Positions 18,769-31,006 of a stretch of DNA of 64,000 nt are shown in pieces. The stretch comes from Arthrobacter sp. D5-1. GTDB taxonomy: Bacteria > Actinomycetota > Actinomycetes > Actinomycetales > Micrococcaceae. The notes under the pieces were generated by a model that was not told the origin of the DNA, ran no database searches, and worked only from the letters and a program-made list of their open reading frames with translations. The first letter of the stretch is position 1. Every line of letters begins with the position of its first letter. The position numbers were made by a program, and so were the translations under genes. Where the stretch lies: the NCBI RefSeq assembly GCF_017357425.1, contig NZ_CP014571.1:3844001-3908000 (forward strand). The letters run 5' to 3'.

Positions 18769-21072
18769 ATGGTGACTCGCAAGAACCCACTATTCGACAC
18801 TGCCACCACCCTCGGAAAGATTCTAGGTTTCCTCGGTGTGAGCGCGATTTGTGGCGTCCTGGTGGCGGGCCTTTTGGTCCCCGCAGCCGCCGTTTCGGGC
18901 AGTGCCGCCAGTGGTTCAATACAGTTCTTTGACACTCTGCCGGCGGAACTGCAGGTGGATCCGCCCAGCCAGAACACCACGATCCTGGCCAAGGACGGTA
19001 CGCCGATCGCTTCGATCTACGCGGAGAACCGGACCAAGGTTCCCTTGGATTCGATGAGCCCGTTCATCAAGGACGCTGTCATCGCGATCGAGGACAGCCG
19101 TTTCTATGAGCACGGCGGCATCGACACCACGGGCATCATGCGAGCCATCGTCAGCACCGCCCGCGGCAACAAGCAGGGCGCGTCCACCATCACGCAGCAG
19201 TACGTGAACAACGTCATCAACGAGTCCCTGGTGGCGTCCGACCGTGAAGAAGACGTCAAGCTCAACGGTGGCGGCAAGGGCGTGGGCGACAAGCTCCGCG
19301 AAATGAAGCTCGCCATCGCGTTGGAGAAGAAGTTCTCCAAAGAGCAGATCCTTGAGGGCTACCTCAACATCGTATTCTTCAACCGTGACGCCTACGGCAT
19401 TGAAGCCGCCTCCAAGTTCTTCTTCAGCACCACCGCCAAGGACCTGACGCTTCCGCAGGCCGCCCTGTTGGCCGGCCTCGTGAACAGCCCCTCGGCCTTC
19501 GATCCCATCGCGAACCCGGACAACGCGCAGAAGCGCCGCGACCTGGTGCTCGCTGCCATGGTGAACCAGGGCAAGATCACGCAGGCCGAGTACGACGAAG
19601 CCGTAGCCACCCCGGTGACCACCAAGGTCACTCCCGCCCGCCAGGGTTGCGCGTACGCCACCATGGCGCCTTACTTCTGTGACTACGTCCTGCACCTTCT
19701 GTTCAACAACCCGGCATATGGCGACACCACCGAAGAGCGTGTCAAGCGCGTCCAGCGTGGCGGCCTCACCATCCAGACCACCCTTGATCCGACAGCCCAG
19801 ACCGTGGCCCAGCAGCAGGTTGATGCCACGGCCGGCGCCAACCCGGATAAGTGGGGCGCGTCCATCACCTCCGTTCAGCCGGGTACGGGCCAGATCGTCA
19901 GCATGGCCCAGAACACCGTCTGGCTGCCTCAAGAAGGCAAGTTCGATCAGACCCAGAACTTTAACGTTGACGTCCTGGACGCCAACGGAAATGACCTCAA
20001 CGGCATTGGTGGCTTCCAGCCCGGCTCGACCATGAAACCCTTTACGTTCGCCCAGTGGCTGAACGAGGGCAAGTCGATGAACCAGAACGTCAACGCGAGC
20101 GTCCGCAGGTACGGTGTGAACTTCCCTTGGCGGAACACCTGTCCCACGCCCGTGAATGGTTTCTACGACAGGAACGTGGCCGGTAGCTTCGACCTCCAGA
20201 ACTCGGATGAGGGCTACTACCGGAACATGACCGTCCTGTACGGCCTCATGAACTCCATCAACACCGCGACGTTTGCTTCGGCTTCCCAGGTTGACCTCTG
20301 CGGCATCCAGGGCATCGTGGACGCCACCGGCATCCACGGCGGACTGCCGACGCGCGATGACACAGGCAAGGTCACCGACCCGAACCCCAAGGTCCCGATG
20401 ACCACACTGTCCAACCTGATCGGCGCCACCCAGACTGCGCCGTTGACCATGGCGGCTGCTTTCGCGACCTTCGCCGCTGACGGCAAGTACTGCGAACCGA
20501 TCGCGATCACGTCGGTGAAGGACCAGTCAGGCGCTGAACTGCCGGCGCAGTCCTCCAACTGCAAGGACGCCGTGAAGCCCGAGGTTGCCCGTGGCGTGGC
20601 CTACGCCATGCAGGAAGTCCTGAATGCCGGCTCGGGCTCACTGATCCGCCCATCGCTTTCCACGAAGGGCAACTTCCCGGTTGCGGCCAAGACGGGTACC
20701 AACGACTCCAACGGCTCCACCTGGGTGGTGGGTTACACCACCGGCTTGGCCACAGCCTCTTGGTTCGGTGATCCGCTGGATAACCAGCTGCGCCCGGGCC
20801 GCAATCTGACCGTCAACGGCAAGTTCTACCCGGCCATCGACGGTTACATGATCGCCGGTCCGCAGTTCACCAACTACATGTTGTCGGTGGCTCCTGCCTA
20901 CGGCACCAACCCCTTCCCTGCGCCGCCGTCCAACCTGCTGGGCACGGCGGCCCCGCAGCGCAACACCACGCCTGCGCCGTCCAATCCGAACCCCGCCCCG
21001 CCTTCCAATAACGGAAACGGCGGCAACGGAAACAATGGCAATAACGGCAACGGCAACAACGATAAGGACTAA
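18769..21072 (+). CDS. class A penicillin-binding protein (transglycosylase/transpeptidase)
   Basis: The 767-residue bifunctional cell-wall enzyme has one N-terminal membrane anchor (about 19-45), a GT51 glycosyltransferase domain with EDSRFYEHGG (about 108) and GASTITQQYVNN, and a transpeptidase domain with the catalytic S-T-M-K near 420, SIN, and K-T-G near 641. The last 40 residues are a disordered Pro/Asn/Gly-rich tail. It polymerises and cross-links peptidoglycan outside the membrane. The position resembles ponA2 near crp in mycobacteria. ATG 18769 is chosen; upstream in-frame ATGs would overlap the divergent gene. Confidence 0.94.
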   Translation: MVTRKNPLFDTATTLGKILGFLGVSAICGVLVAGLLVPAAAVSGSAASGSIQFFDTLPAELQVDPPSQNTTILAKDGTPIASIYAENRTKVPLDSMSPFIKDAVIAIEDSRFYEHGGIDTTGIMRAIVSTARGNKQGASTITQQYVNNVINESLVASDREEDVKLNGGGKGVGDKLREMKLAIALEKKFSKEQILEGYLNIVFFNRDAYGIEAASKFFFSTTAKDLTLPQAALLAGLVNSPSAFDPIANPDNAQKRRDLVLAAMVNQGKITQAEYDEAVATPVTTKVTPARQGCAYATMAPYFCDYVLHLLFNNPAYGDTTEERVKRVQRGGLTIQTTLDPTAQTVAQQQVDATAGANPDKWGASITSVQPGTGQIVSMAQNTVWLPQEGKFDQTQNFNVDVLDANGNDLNGIGGFQPGSTMKPFTFAQWLNEGKSMNQNVNASVRRYGVNFPWRNTCPTPVNGFYDRNVAGSFDLQNSDEGYYRNMTVLYGLMNSINTATFASASQVDLCGIQGIVDATGIHGGLPTRDDTGKVTDPNPKVPMTTLSNLIGATQTAPLTMAAAFATFAADGKYCEPIAITSVKDQSGAELPAQSSNCKDAVKPEVARGVAYAMQEVLNAGSGSLIRPSLSTKGNFPVAAKTGTNDSNGSTWVVGYTTGLATASWFGDPLDNQLRPGRNLTVNGKFYPAIDGYMIAGPQFTNYMLSVAPAYGTNPFPAPPSNLLGTAAPQRNTTPAPSNPNPAPPSNNGNGGNGNNGNNGNGNNDKD

Positions 21073-21074
21073 GC

Positions 21075-22022
21075 GTGTCCTTCCGTGATTCACTGGCAAA
21101 CCGCGTCCGCACCGTCGGGCGCGGTTTCGCCGTCACTACAGCTCTCGGTGCAACAGCCGGGGCAGCAGCCGCCGCCTATGGCTGGTGGGAGAAGGACCAA
21201 TTTGAGGTCCGCCAGGAAACTTTGCCAGTCCTCCCTGAGGGTTCAGCACCATTCCGGATCCTGCACCTCAGTGACATCCACTTCGTGCCGGGCCAGGACA
21301 AGAAAGCCCTCTGGCTTGAGTCGTTGGCTGAGTTGAAGCCCGACCTCGTGGTCAATACAGGCGACAACCTGAGCCACGCGAAAGCCATCGATCCCCTGAT
21401 CCAGGCACTGCGTCCGCTCTTGGAGTTCCCCGGCGTGTTCGTTCCAGGGTCCAACGACTACTACGCCCCGCGGATCAAGAATCCTGCCGGCTACTTCCGC
21501 GGACCGTCGAGGCACAAGAAGGACCCCATCAAGCTCGATTGGCCAAAGCTCCGCTCCGCGTTCGGGATGGGTGGTTGGATCGATCTGACCAACCGCGCCC
21601 AGTCGGTGGTCCTGAATGGACTCCGCTTCGATTTCTCCGGAGTGGACGATCCCCACCTCAAACGCGAACGGTACGCCGGTTGGCCCCGCGGAACCGTGAA
21701 CCAGGATGCGCGCCGCCACCTGAAAGTCGCTGTGATCCACGCTCCCTATCAGCGCGTACTGGACCACTTCACCGAAGCCGGAGCTGACCTCATCCTCGCC
21801 GGCCACACACATGGCGGTCAGATTTGCATCCCCGGCTACGGCGCTTTGGTCTCCAACTGCGACCTCCCCACGTGGCGCGCCAAAGGCCTCCACGACTGGG
21901 AAAGCAATGAATTCACGACGCCGGTGAACGTCTCAGGCGGCATCGGCACGTCGCGCTTCGCGCCAGTCCGGATCGCCTGCCGCCCGGAAGCAGTGCTGCT
22001 CACCCTCACGGCACGCAGCTGA
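21075..22022 (+). CDS. calcineurin-like metallophosphoesterase
   Basis: The 315-residue protein has an N-terminal membrane-anchor-like segment and a metallophosphoesterase domain with the metal ligands in LHLSDIHFVPG, VNTGDNLSH, PGSNDYY and AGHTHGGQI. It resembles YaeI-type phosphodiesterases acting at the membrane face; the substrate is unknown. The GTG start is 2 nt after the penicillin-binding protein stop, so the two are co-transcribed. Confidence 0.9.
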   Translation: MSFRDSLANRVRTVGRGFAVTTALGATAGAAAAAYGWWEKDQFEVRQETLPVLPEGSAPFRILHLSDIHFVPGQDKKALWLESLAELKPDLVVNTGDNLSHAKAIDPLIQALRPLLEFPGVFVPGSNDYYAPRIKNPAGYFRGPSRHKKDPIKLDWPKLRSAFGMGGWIDLTNRAQSVVLNGLRFDFSGVDDPHLKRERYAGWPRGTVNQDARRHLKVAVIHAPYQRVLDHFTEAGADLILAGHTHGGQICIPGYGALVSNCDLPTWRAKGLHDWESNEFTTPVNVSGGIGTSRFAPVRIACRPEAVLLTLTARS

Positions 22023-22063
22023 ACGTCGGGGATCATTACGATCCTCAATAACTGGGTCAAACA

Positions 22064-22135
22064 TTTCACCTAGGTTGCGTGGTCCTGTGAAACGAATCAC
22101 GCCATGGCATAGGGTAGTTGCTACGGGAAACTACC
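22064..22135. promoter_or_regulatory. inverted repeats upstream of ABC exporter operon
   Basis: Two small inverted repeats lie in this 151-bp gap: TTTCAC/GTGAAA (22064-22069, 22087-22092) and GGTAGTT/AACTACC (22113-22119, 22129-22135). They could be operators. No clear promoter hexamers were seen. Confidence 0.25.
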
Positions 22136-22173
22136 TCCGCACCATCTGAAGATCCAGCTGTTGAGAAGCGGGC

Positions 22174-23973
22174 ATGTCCAAGCAAACGTCATTTTTCACC
22201 TCCGTCGGCCGCCTGTACCCTCATGTGCGGCCAATCCTCCCACGCCTGTTCATGGGCCTGATCTGCGCCTTGCTCGCGAGCATTGTTGCACTGACGATTC
22301 CGCAGGTACTGCGGGTACTCGTCAACAACTCTTTGCAGCCCGGCGGTTCCACGGACGCAGTCTGGATTGCCGCCGTCGTGATTCTTGCGTTGGGCGTGGC
22401 TGAAGCGGGTCTGGTGGCATTGCGCCGGCAGTTCGTTATCAACCCGGCCACCACGGTTGAGACCAGGATGCGCGTGACCCTGTACGGCCACCTGCAAGAG
22501 CTCACCGTGGCGTTCCACGATCGCTGGGGCTCGGGCCAACTGCTTTCCCGCGCGATGACGGACCTGAGCTTCCTGCGCCGCTGGATGGCCTTCGGCGCCA
22601 TCATGCTGGTGGTCACCACGCTGACGGTCATCATTGGCGTCGGCGTGATGTTCTCCATGAGCTGGCAGTTGGCGCTGATCTTCCTGGCAGCGGCCGTGCC
22701 GATCATGATCAACTCCTTCCGTTTCCGCCGCCGCTTCAGCCTGGTCACCCGCCTCAGCCAGGACCAGGCCGGCGACCTCGCCACCACCGTGGAGGAATCC
22801 GTCCACGGCATTCGCGTGCTGAAGGCTTTCGGCCGGAGCCGCGAAGCACTGGAAAATTTCAACGGCCAGGCCGAGGAACTCCGTCAGACCGAGATCGCGA
22901 AAGCCAAGCAGCAGGCCGGCTTCACGCTGGTGGTCACGCTGCTGCCCGAACTTGCCCTGGGCGTCGGGCTGGTGGTGGGTATCATGCTCGCTGCCAGTGG
23001 CCAGCTGAGCATTGGCTCGTTGGTCGCCTTCTTTGCCACAGCCGCGGTAGTAGCCACTCCCGTGGAATTCTCGGGCATGCTGCTGGCCATGGCTCTGACC
23101 GCGAAGACCGCGCTGGACCGCCACTTCGAAGTCATGGACACCGAAAACACCATCACCTCCCCGGTTCACGCGAAGGTACCGGAGACCGTGCAGGGCGCCT
23201 TGCGCTTTGAGCACGCTGGCTTCGGGTTCGAGGACGGCGGTTCGCTCCTCCACGATCTCACCCTGGATATCCGTCCCGGCGAGACCATGGCCCTGGTGGG
23301 TATCACTGGCAGCGGCAAGAGCGCCATGCTCCAGCTGGTCCCCCGCCTCTACGACGTGACCGAGGGCGCTGTGACGATCGACGGCGTGGATGTCCGCGAC
23401 TACGACATTGACGAGCTTCGCAGGATCGTCGCCGTGGCCTTCGAGGACACCACGCTGTTCTCCAGCTCAGTGCGCGACAACGTCCTTCTGGGAGCTCCCG
23501 ATCCCAGCGATGCCGCTTTGGACGAGGCCTTGGATGTGGCGCAGGCCCAGTTCGCCTACTCGTTGCCCGATGGCGTGGACACGCTGATCGGTGAAGAGGG
23601 ATTGAGTTTATCCGGCGGCCAGCGCCAGCGTATTGCCTTGGCGCGGGCCATCGCGGCCAAGCCGAAGGTCCTGGTACTTGATGATCCCCTGTCCGCGTTG
23701 GACGTGAACACCGAGGAACGAGTGGAAGCCCGTCTACGGGAGGTCCTCCGCGAGACCACCACGTTGATCGTCGCGCATCGCCCATCCACTGTGGCGTTGG
23801 CGGACCGGGTGGCGTTGCTCGAAAACGGCACCATCACCGCCGTCGGGACCCACACGGAACTGTTGGCCGAAAACGACCATTACCGCTACGTCATTGCCAG
23901 CCTGGACACCGGTCCCAAAGACCTGGACACCGAACTGGACGAGCTCGAAGAAGCTGAGGAGGCCCGCCGGTGA
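22174..23973 (+). CDS. ABC exporter half-transporter, degenerate-site subunit
   Basis: The 599-residue protein has six membrane segments (about 1-330) and a nucleotide-binding domain with Walker [10 protein letters not shown], signature LSLSGGQRQ and Walker [12 protein letters not shown]. The catalytic glutamate after Walker B is aspartate, as in the non-catalytic member of heterodimeric exporters. Its stop overlaps the next gene by 4 bp (GTGA). The substrate is unknown; multidrug or lipid export is typical. Confidence 0.92.
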   Translation: MSKQTSFFTSVGRLYPHVRPILPRLFMGLICALLASIVALTIPQVLRVLVNNSLQPGGSTDAVWIAAVVILALGVAEAGLVALRRQFVINPATTVETRMRVTLYGHLQELTVAFHDRWGSGQLLSRAMTDLSFLRRWMAFGAIMLVVTTLTVIIGVGVMFSMSWQLALIFLAAAVPIMINSFRFRRRFSLVTRLSQDQAGDLATTVEESVHGIRVLKAFGRSREALENFNGQAEELRQTEIAKAKQQAGFTLVVTLLPELALGVGLVVGIMLAASGQLSIGSLVAFFATAAVVATPVEFSGMLLAMALTAKTALDRHFEVMDTENTITSPVHAKVPETVQGALRFEHAGFGFEDGGSLLHDLTLDIRPGETMALVGITGSGKSAMLQLVPRLYDVTEGAVTIDGVDVRDYDIDELRRIVAVAFEDTTLFSSSVRDNVLLGAPDPSDAALDEALDVAQAQFAYSLPDGVDTLIGEEGLSLSGGQRQRIALARAIAAKPKVLVLDDPLSALDVNTEERVEARLREVLRETTTLIVAHRPSTVALADRVALLENGTITAVGTHTELLAENDHYRYVIASLDTGPKDLDTELDELEEAEEARR

Positions 23974-25582
23974 GTGCCACAACGTTTGGAACCGCCAACG
24001 AGGACAACACGCTCCTCACCAAAGCAGACAGCAAAGCCGTACGACGCCGGTCGCTCACCTTGCTTGCCTCGCTCATCCGCCCGGTGCGGTTGCGTTTCTG
24101 GCTGACGATCGTGATGGTGGTGGTCTCGCAGCTCACCCGGGTTGCCGGTCCGGCGCTGATCGCCTTCGGCATCGACAACGCCCTCCCGGCGCTGCAGGCG
24201 GGTGACAACGGGCCGCTGGTACTTGCGGGTGCCCTGTATTTGGCCGCTGCGATCGCCACCGCCGGCATGACTGCGCTGTACGTGACCTCCACGGCTAGGC
24301 TCAGCCAAGCCATGCTCCTGGATCTCCGGCTCCGCGTCTTCCGGCACACCCAGCGGCTGAGCTTGGAATTCCACGAGAAATACACGTCCGGGCGCATCAT
24401 TGCCCGGCAGACCTCGGACCTTGAAGCACTCCGCGAACTCCTCGATTCCGGTGTCAGTTCCCTGGCGTCCGGCATGCTGTTCATGGTGTTCACCGCTTTT
24501 ACGATCTTTGCGCTCGACTGGCGCAGTGGACTGATCGTCCTCGGCGCCGGCGTCCCCATGTTCTTCCTGGCCCGCTGGTACCAGAAGCACTCGCAGATCG
24601 CGTTCCGTGAATCCCGGGTGGTGTCCGCCCGCTTGATTGTGCACTTCGTGGAGACCATGACCGGCATCCGCGCTGTGAAGGCCTTCCGCAAGGAGCCTGA
24701 GAACGCTGAGCGTTACGGCGAGTTGGCTGAGGATTACCGCAAAAACACCGTCCGCTCCATCAACCTGAACGGCATCTTCCAGCCGGGCCTGGTGCTGATC
24801 GGCAATGTTTGCGTGGCCGTGGTGCTGCTGTTCGGTGGATTCCGGGTGCTCAGCGGTGACCTCGCGGTCGGTGTGTTGCTCGCGTTGATCCTCTCCACCA
24901 AGCGCTTCTTCCAGCCCGTGGACCAGATGGCCATGTTCTACAACTCCTTCCAGAGCGCCCAGGCCGCACTGGAGAAGGTATCCGGGCTCCTCGAAGAAGT
25001 TCCCACGGTCCGCCCACCCAAGAACCCGGTGCCGCTGAAGAGTTCCCGGGGCGAGATCGACTTCAAGGGCGTGGAATTCGGCTACGGCGACGGCAACCTG
25101 GTTGTTCCCAGGATGGATCTGCATATCCCGGCCGGACAGACCATCGCGCTGGTGGGACAGACAGGGGCCGGCAAGTCCACGTTGGCCAAGCTCGTAGCGC
25201 GTTTCTACGACGTCACGTCCGGTTCGATCACTCTGGATGGGGTGGATCTCAGGGACTTGTCCACCACCGACCTCCGCCGAGCGGTAGTAATGGTGACCCA
25301 GGAAGCATTCCTCTTCAGCGGTTCCGTGGCGGACAACATCGCGTTGGGCCGGCCTGAGGCTTCACGGGCCGAGATCGAGGCTGCTGCAGCCGCTGTGGGA
25401 GCCCACGAGTTTATCGTGAGCCTCCCTGAGGGCTACGACACGGACGTCAACAAGCGCGGTGGGCGCGTGTCCTCAGGCCAGCGCCAGCTCATTGGTTTCG
25501 CCCGGGCCTTCCTTGCCGCGCCGGCCGTGCTGATCCTTGACGAAGCAACGTCCTCGCTGGACATTCCGTCAGAGCGGATGGT

Positions 25583-27733
<2,151 letters not shown>

Positions 27734-27735
27734 AG

Positions 27736-28383
27736 TCATACTCCTTGTGTTTGGGCGCGGTGACTCATGCGGTACTGCCATGAACGGGAGAACGGTGCGC
27801 TTTTGGGTGTGCAACGCGGAGCGGCCTCGGCGATGCCTGTTTGTCGCAGTCGCACGGTCATTGCGGCCTCGGATACTTGAAAGTGTGCAGCGAGATCGGC
27901 CGTTCGCTGCATGCCACCGTAGTATGCGCGCTTGAGAAGCTTTTTTGGAACGAGCAGGCATCCCGCGAAGTAGTCGGCAGCTTGCTCGGCTTGCTCGGCA
28001 GGAGTGACGTCGCGGTTTCCGATGTATAGTGCATCGGCCCGATTGTGGTCGACGATGTGCTTGTACTCATGAGCGAGCGTGAACCGCTGTCGACTGTAAC
28101 TCTCATACTTGTTCAGCTGGATGATCCAATTGCTACCGTTCCAGAAGCTAGCCCCTGAGACTGGAGCATTAACCATCTCAATTTCAATCTTGGGCAGGTC
28201 GGCGATAAGTTCAACCGGCACTGGCCCATCCTCGATGCCGTGCAGCTCCAGTAGTCGGGTGGCTTGGTGCTCAGCTACTTGTTTCGCCTCAGAGTGGGAA
28301 CGAACCTCTCGGTTCGGGATAAGCGCGCGGAGAGTAGCCAGGACGCTCCGTTCGATAAATGGGGTGATAGTTTCGTTGGTCAT
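27736..28383 (-). CDS. ImmA/IrrE-family metallopeptidase
   Basis: The 215-residue protein has the zinc-protease motif HEYKH at about 105-109 in the context FTLAHEYKHIVDH, and the AADYFAGCLLVPKKLL motif of the ImmA/IrrE family. In ICEBs1-like elements ImmA cleaves the ImmR repressor on DNA damage or cell-cell signals, inducing excision. Here it lies between an XRE regulator and the recombinase gene, an arrangement that suggests the same role. Its C-terminus has a small helix-turn-helix-like stretch (ADLAAHFQVSEAAMTVRL). Confidence 0.9.
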   Translation of the reverse strand: MTNETITPFIERSVLATLRALIPNREVRSHSEAKQVAEHQATRLLELHGIEDGPVPVELIADLPKIEIEMVNAPVSGASFWNGSNWIIQLNKYESYSRQRFTLAHEYKHIVDHNRADALYIGNRDVTPAEQAEQAADYFAGCLLVPKKLLKRAYYGGMQRTADLAAHFQVSEAAMTVRLRQTGIAEAAPRCTPKSAPFSRSWQYRMSHRAQTQGV

Positions 28384-28413
28384 GGCTTTCTCCTTTCTCT
28401 GAGAAGTCGTTGG

Positions 28414-28797
28414 TTATTCGTCCTCGCCGGGTGCGGGGCCGGTATTTATATTGATGCCATGCCGGGCGGCGACATCGCGAAAATGCTCTTCGATCTCACG
28501 GACCGCGCTGTCCGGCATACCTTTGAATTTCGTGCGCAGGTATGGATTGAGTGTTGGTAGGTCAGAGCCGCGCAGCATGCTCGATTCGGCCAGAAGGTCG
28601 GTCAGTGGAAGTTGGAGGACGTCGGCGATGGCACGAAGATTGTCCATGCGGGGATTGGCAATCTGTCCCAGCTCCAGCCGGGTGATGGTTCCCTTGGCGA
28701 CCCCCGCTTGCCGAGCAACTTCGCTTGCTGAAAGTGCCAGCTTCTGGCGCTGCTTCCGGATTGTTTCGGCTAGGCCTTGTATGTCTTTTTCCTGCAT
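28414..28797 (-). CDS. XRE-family regulator (ImmR-like)
   Basis: The 127-residue protein has a Cro/CI helix-turn-helix at about 8-62 (LALSASEVARQAGVAKGTITRLE). ATG 28797 has AGGAAAA upstream; an in-frame ATG at 28812 is possible. It is first in the unit with immA and the recombinase. A palindromic operator overlapping its own promoter (28837-28854) recurs before the conjugation genes (34395-34449), so it is the likely repressor of the element. Confidence 0.88.
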   Translation of the reverse strand: MQEKDIQGLAETIRKQRQKLALSASEVARQAGVAKGTITRLELGQIANPRMDNLRAIADVLQLPLTDLLAESSMLRGSDLPTLNPYLRTKFKGMPDSAVREIEEHFRDVAARHGININTGPAPGEDE

Positions 28798-28823
28798 TTT
28801 TCCTGTCTCCAATTTCTGTTTGT

Positions 28824-28854
28824 ATTATGAATCGATCGTTCAATTCCTTCAACG
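28824..28854 (-). promoter_or_regulatory. promoter and operator of the XRE-immA-recombinase unit
   Basis: On the minus strand TTGAAG (28852-28847) and CATAAT (28829-28824) are 17 bp apart. The near-palindrome CGTTGAAGGAATTGAACG (28837-28854) covers the -35 box, so the bound regulator would block its own promoter. Confidence 0.6.
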
Positions 28855-28919
28855 ATTTAAGAGAATTCCACAACAGAAAATTCGTCAAGAAAGGAAGGGC
28901 TTCCTAATATCGGGGAAGG

Positions 28920-29501
28920 TCAAATTCGGCTATTGAAAACGTAGACCCCGGAGTCAGATTCGATCACGTAGATCTCACCACTGAGTCGCAAGTCCTCCCC
29001 CATCGCTTCCGCATCGATCTTGGCGTACGTCTTCAGCGATTCAGGCAAGTACGCGTCGATTTGCTGCTGCCATCCCATGTCGGCGATGATCCGCTCGGCG
29101 TAAGCCTCCAGCGTGGGATAGTCGCCGAGGTAGGCATCCTCGAAGTAGTGCCAATCTTCAGCATCTAAGCCGGAGTAATCCACCCACGCGGCGAAGGCGG
29201 GACCATGTTTGGCGATACCTTCCGCCAGCGCGGCGACTTCCTCAACGCGTTCAAATTCACTAAGTTGTTTGCTGCCGAAGCCTTCGTAGTCATGGATGGC
29301 CCATTCCTCTGGCGCAGGTTCACGAGACCGCGCCAGCATGGCATGGATCTGCTCGTAGATGGCATCCGCGCCTATGGTTGCGTCTATCCAGGTACCGAGT
29401 AGTCGCCCGTTGTTGTAGTCAGCCAGCGACGCGACGTAGATGGCGGGGGCCGTGCGATTCTCTCGTTCCGGAGTGGGCTCGGATAGTTGTTCGTGGTTCA
29501 T
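28920..29501 (-). CDS. ardA: ArdA-type antirestriction protein
   Basis: The 193-residue acidic protein fits ArdA: IYVASLADYNNGRLLGTWIDA near the N-terminus, then AIHDYEGFG, AWVDYSG and FEDAYLGDYPTLEAYAE. ArdA mimics DNA and inhibits type I restriction enzymes, protecting an element on entry to a new host. A perfect AAAGGAGG precedes ATG 29501. The same region carries its own type I system (37283-46491). It is last in the minus-strand transfer gene run. Confidence 0.9.
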   Translation of the reverse strand: MNHEQLSEPTPERENRTAPAIYVASLADYNNGRLLGTWIDATIGADAIYEQIHAMLARSREPAPEEWAIHDYEGFGSKQLSEFERVEEVAALAEGIAKHGPAFAAWVDYSGLDAEDWHYFEDAYLGDYPTLEAYAERIIADMGWQQQIDAYLPESLKTYAKIDAEAMGEDLRLSGEIYVIESDSGVYVFNSRI

Positions 29502-29600
29502 GTGTCCTCCTTTCATTTATTCGGATGGATGGGCGGCAAGGACAGCGGAGGCACTCTCGATAGAGCGCTGCTCACGCCGTCCCTGCCGGTGGTGCTCGAA

Positions 29601-29915
29601 CTAGCGTCCGCGCGATGCGCGGGGCTTGGTCGCCTCCTGATCGTTGCCGAACAGATGTGCGATAGCCTCACGTCGGGCAGCAGCTTCCCGGTCGATTTCC
29701 GCAATGGCGGTTTCGGCTTGAGATGCCAGATCGGTGTTTTCCTTAACGCTGGCGATGTGCGCCGTCAAGGCCTTTCTGATCTCATCGGTGATAGTGCTTC
29801 CCCGTAGCTGCGCGATGAGCGTCAGCTGGGTGTGGACGTCCGGTTCGAGCCGGATAGCAAGAGTCTTCACTCCTGCCGGATTCTGGCGTTCCCCGCCAGT
29901 CGTGGGTGTCGTCAT
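29601..29915 (-). CDS. small ribbon-helix-helix-like protein
   Basis: The 104-residue protein has a segment at about 16-50 (LAIRLEPDVHTQLTLIAQL then STITDEIRKAL) that fits a ribbon-helix-helix DNA-binding fold, followed by a charged helical tail. ATG 29915 has GAGGAG upstream. It lies between the methyltransferase and ardA in the transfer region; a role in regulation or relaxosome formation is inference. Confidence 0.7.
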   Translation of the reverse strand: MTTPTTGGERQNPAGVKTLAIRLEPDVHTQLTLIAQLRGSTITDEIRKALTAHIASVKENTDLASQAETAIAEIDREAAARREAIAHLFGNDQEATKPRASRGR

Positions 29916-30001
29916 GACAACTCCTCGGATTGTGCGACCGGCGAGATTCCGGAATGGAATCCTCTTCACCGGCCGCAGCGCACCGACGAGCTGTCCGAGT
30001 G

Positions 30002-31006
30002 CTATCCCCCTGGTGGCGAACGCGGACGAGCTGCGGTGATCCGATCTCGCGCCTCCTTCGCAAAGATCGGATTGAGTTCAATACCCAACCAATTACGACC
30101 AAGCGATTCAGCGACGACGGCGGTCGAGCCACTGCCAATAAATGGGTCAAGGACCATGCCGGGCTCTGGATCACCTTTATGGCTGCAGCCCGCCTGAAGC
30201 GCCAGCCGCGTTGCGATCTGTCCTAGTCTGCGGATCGGTCGCCGCCACGGGGCGCGGCAAATGGCGCAGCGCGCTTCGGGGGTTCCGGCCTGGATACATC
30301 GGATGGCAAGCGGCTCAGGAAATGTGGCATGGTGACTGCCCTTGCCAGCGGCTGTGGCGATTGTCCATACGTCTCCAGGGTTCTTGCCGAGCGGATGGCC
30401 GACAATTCCTCGAGCCTTCATGGCGGTGAGGCCGGTCGTCGTATCGGCATTCGGACCCCGCCATCTTTCCTTGGCGGGACGCCGCGATGCGGCACGAGGC
30501 GGGCGACCTGGCTTCGACAGATGGGGCACACGAATCGCGTCGAGATCGAAGTAGTAACGTTCCTGCTTCGCGAACAGGTAAATCACCTCATGGGACGCTG
30601 TCAGCCGGTCACGCACGCTAGTTGGCATCGGGTTTGGCTTGGCCCAGATGATCTTGTTGCGGACTATCCACCCGTCCTCTTGCAGCAGCTGCGCTACACG
30701 TTCCGGTGCCAGAAGCAGACTCTTGGACGGCGCGCCTTGCCGAGGATGGTTGGCGTACGTATCGCCGAGATTGAGCCAGAAGGTGCCCGTCGGGACCAGC
30801 ACGCGGTCGATCTCGCGTGCAACGGCCCGAATCACTTCAGCCCACGCCTCCACATCTGCTTCGAGCCCTATCTGGCCGTCAGCATCATAGTCACGTAGAC
30901 GGAAGTACGGCGGGCTCGTCAGACACATATCCACCGACCCGGTTGGGAGCTTTCGGAGCTTGTCCAACGCGTCCCCAACGTACAAGACATTTACCGGATT
31001 AGTCAT
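30002..31006 (-). CDS. DNA methyltransferase, beta-class
   Basis: The 334-residue enzyme has the catalytic motif SPPY at about 31-34 and the S-adenosylmethionine motif DPFIGSGST near the C-terminus, the order of beta-class N4-cytosine/N6-adenine methyltransferases. A Cys/His-rich insertion (CAICRAPWRR ... CSHKG) could bind zinc. No restriction partner is adjacent, so it is an orphan enzyme, probably protecting the element from host restriction. ATG 31006 overlaps the upstream stop and has GGGAGG before it. Confidence 0.88.
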   Translation of the reverse strand: MTNPVNVLYVGDALDKLRKLPTGSVDMCLTSPPYFRLRDYDADGQIGLEADVEAWAEVIRAVAREIDRVLVPTGTFWLNLGDTYANHPRQGAPSKSLLLAPERVAQLLQEDGWIVRNKIIWAKPNPMPTSVRDRLTASHEVIYLFAKQERYYFDLDAIRVPHLSKPGRPPRAASRRPAKERWRGPNADTTTGLTAMKARGIVGHPLGKNPGDVWTIATAAGKGSHHATFPEPLAIRCIQAGTPEARCAICRAPWRRPIRRLGQIATRLALQAGCSHKGDPEPGMVLDPFIGSGSTAVVAESLGRNWLGIELNPIFAKEARDRITAARPRSPPGG

